Origin: Clostridia bacterium
GTDB taxonomy: Bacteria; Bacillota_A; Clostridia; Oscillospirales; CAG-272
DNA: 13,424 nucleotides
NCBI GenBank assembly: GCA_017552165.1
Contig: JAFZCF010000027.1
Coordinates: 1 to 13,424, forward strand
Direction: 5' to 3'
Shown here: in pieces, positions 13,354 through 13,424 of the stretch
Layout of the letters: each line of letters begins with the position of its first letter
How positions within the stretch are numbered: the first letter of the stretch is position 1
Program-made: the position numbers and the translations under genes
The notes under the pieces: model-generated
Seen by the model: the letters and a program-made list of their open reading frames with translations, nothing else
What the model was told of the DNA's origin: nothing
The model's database searches: none

Positions 13354-13424
13354 GTTAACAAATTGTAAAATCGGCGCGGGACGGCTTTTTGCTGTCCCTT
13401 TTTCGCCTCCCTTCACGTATAATA
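13354..13424 (+). repeat. 71-bp intergenic repeat, copy B, cut by the window end
   Basis: This copy matches 12384-12454 and may continue beyond the window. It contains the palindrome TTGTTAACAA (starting at 13352) at its left edge, the terminator hairpin at 13378-13403, and ends in the same CTTCACGTATAATA block. Confidence 0.8.
13378..13403 (+). terminator. Intrinsic terminator within repeat copy B
   Basis: GGGACGGC (13378-13385) pairs with GCTGTCCC (13391-13398), 8 bp with one G-U pair and a TTTTT loop, followed by five T. With the terminator at 13302-13330 it gives redundant termination after the lipoprotein gene. Confidence 0.7.

Overview
The window looks like a chromosomal piece of an anaerobic Firmicute, probably an uncultured gut member of the Clostridia. 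The reasons are a BspA-like leucine-rich-repeat surface protein, Bacillus/Clostridia-type promoters and strong AAGGAG/GGAGG ribosome-binding sites, a YesL-family membrane protein, and a GC-rich codon style (many GCC, GAC, CTC and ATA codons) in the core genes. This taxonomy is inference; no rRNA marker is present. All supported genes lie on the + strand. No tRNA, rRNA or CRISPR array was seen.

Layout. (1) About 2-1585: 3' part of a surface LRR/Ig-like protein whose true start lies left of the window, followed by two tandem terminators. (2) 1731-4597: a two-gene operon with a near-consensus promoter, encoding the TldD (metal site intact) and TldE/PmbA (no HExxxH) halves of the heterodimeric TldD/E protease. 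(3) 4490-7900: a segment with less GC-biased codons, holding a degraded IS3-type transposase end and a complete binding protein/permease/ATPase ABC importer of the siderophore/heme/cobalamin family. An exact 16-bp direct repeat (20/23 in extended alignment) matches the last codons of tldE to sequence just after the importer, which suggests that the importer was inserted at the tldE 3' end. (4) 7980-12433: a tightly packed five-gene run: YesL-like membrane protein, RluA-type pseudouridine synthase, inorganic pyrophosphatase, a protein with nine VYAGP-type repeats and a C-terminal double zinc ribbon, and a radical SAM/SPASM enzyme whose start codon lies inside the end of the repeat-protein gene. 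(5) 12384-13424: a short unknown lipoprotein gene preceded by a 14-codon leader ORF and flanked by two copies of a 71-bp repeat. Each copy carries a terminator hairpin with a compensatory base-pair change and ends in an identical TATAAT-containing block.

The most interesting system is the YAGP-repeat protein with its overlapping radical SAM/SPASM partner. The arrangement resembles a RiPP precursor with several core repeats and its maturase. No exporter or dedicated protease is next to it, although the TldD/E pair, a family known to process some RiPPs, is encoded about 6 kb upstream. The modification and any role for TldD/E are inference. The flanking lipoprotein cassette may be one unit of a repeated array continuing to the right, and the importer segment looks like an accessory insertion.
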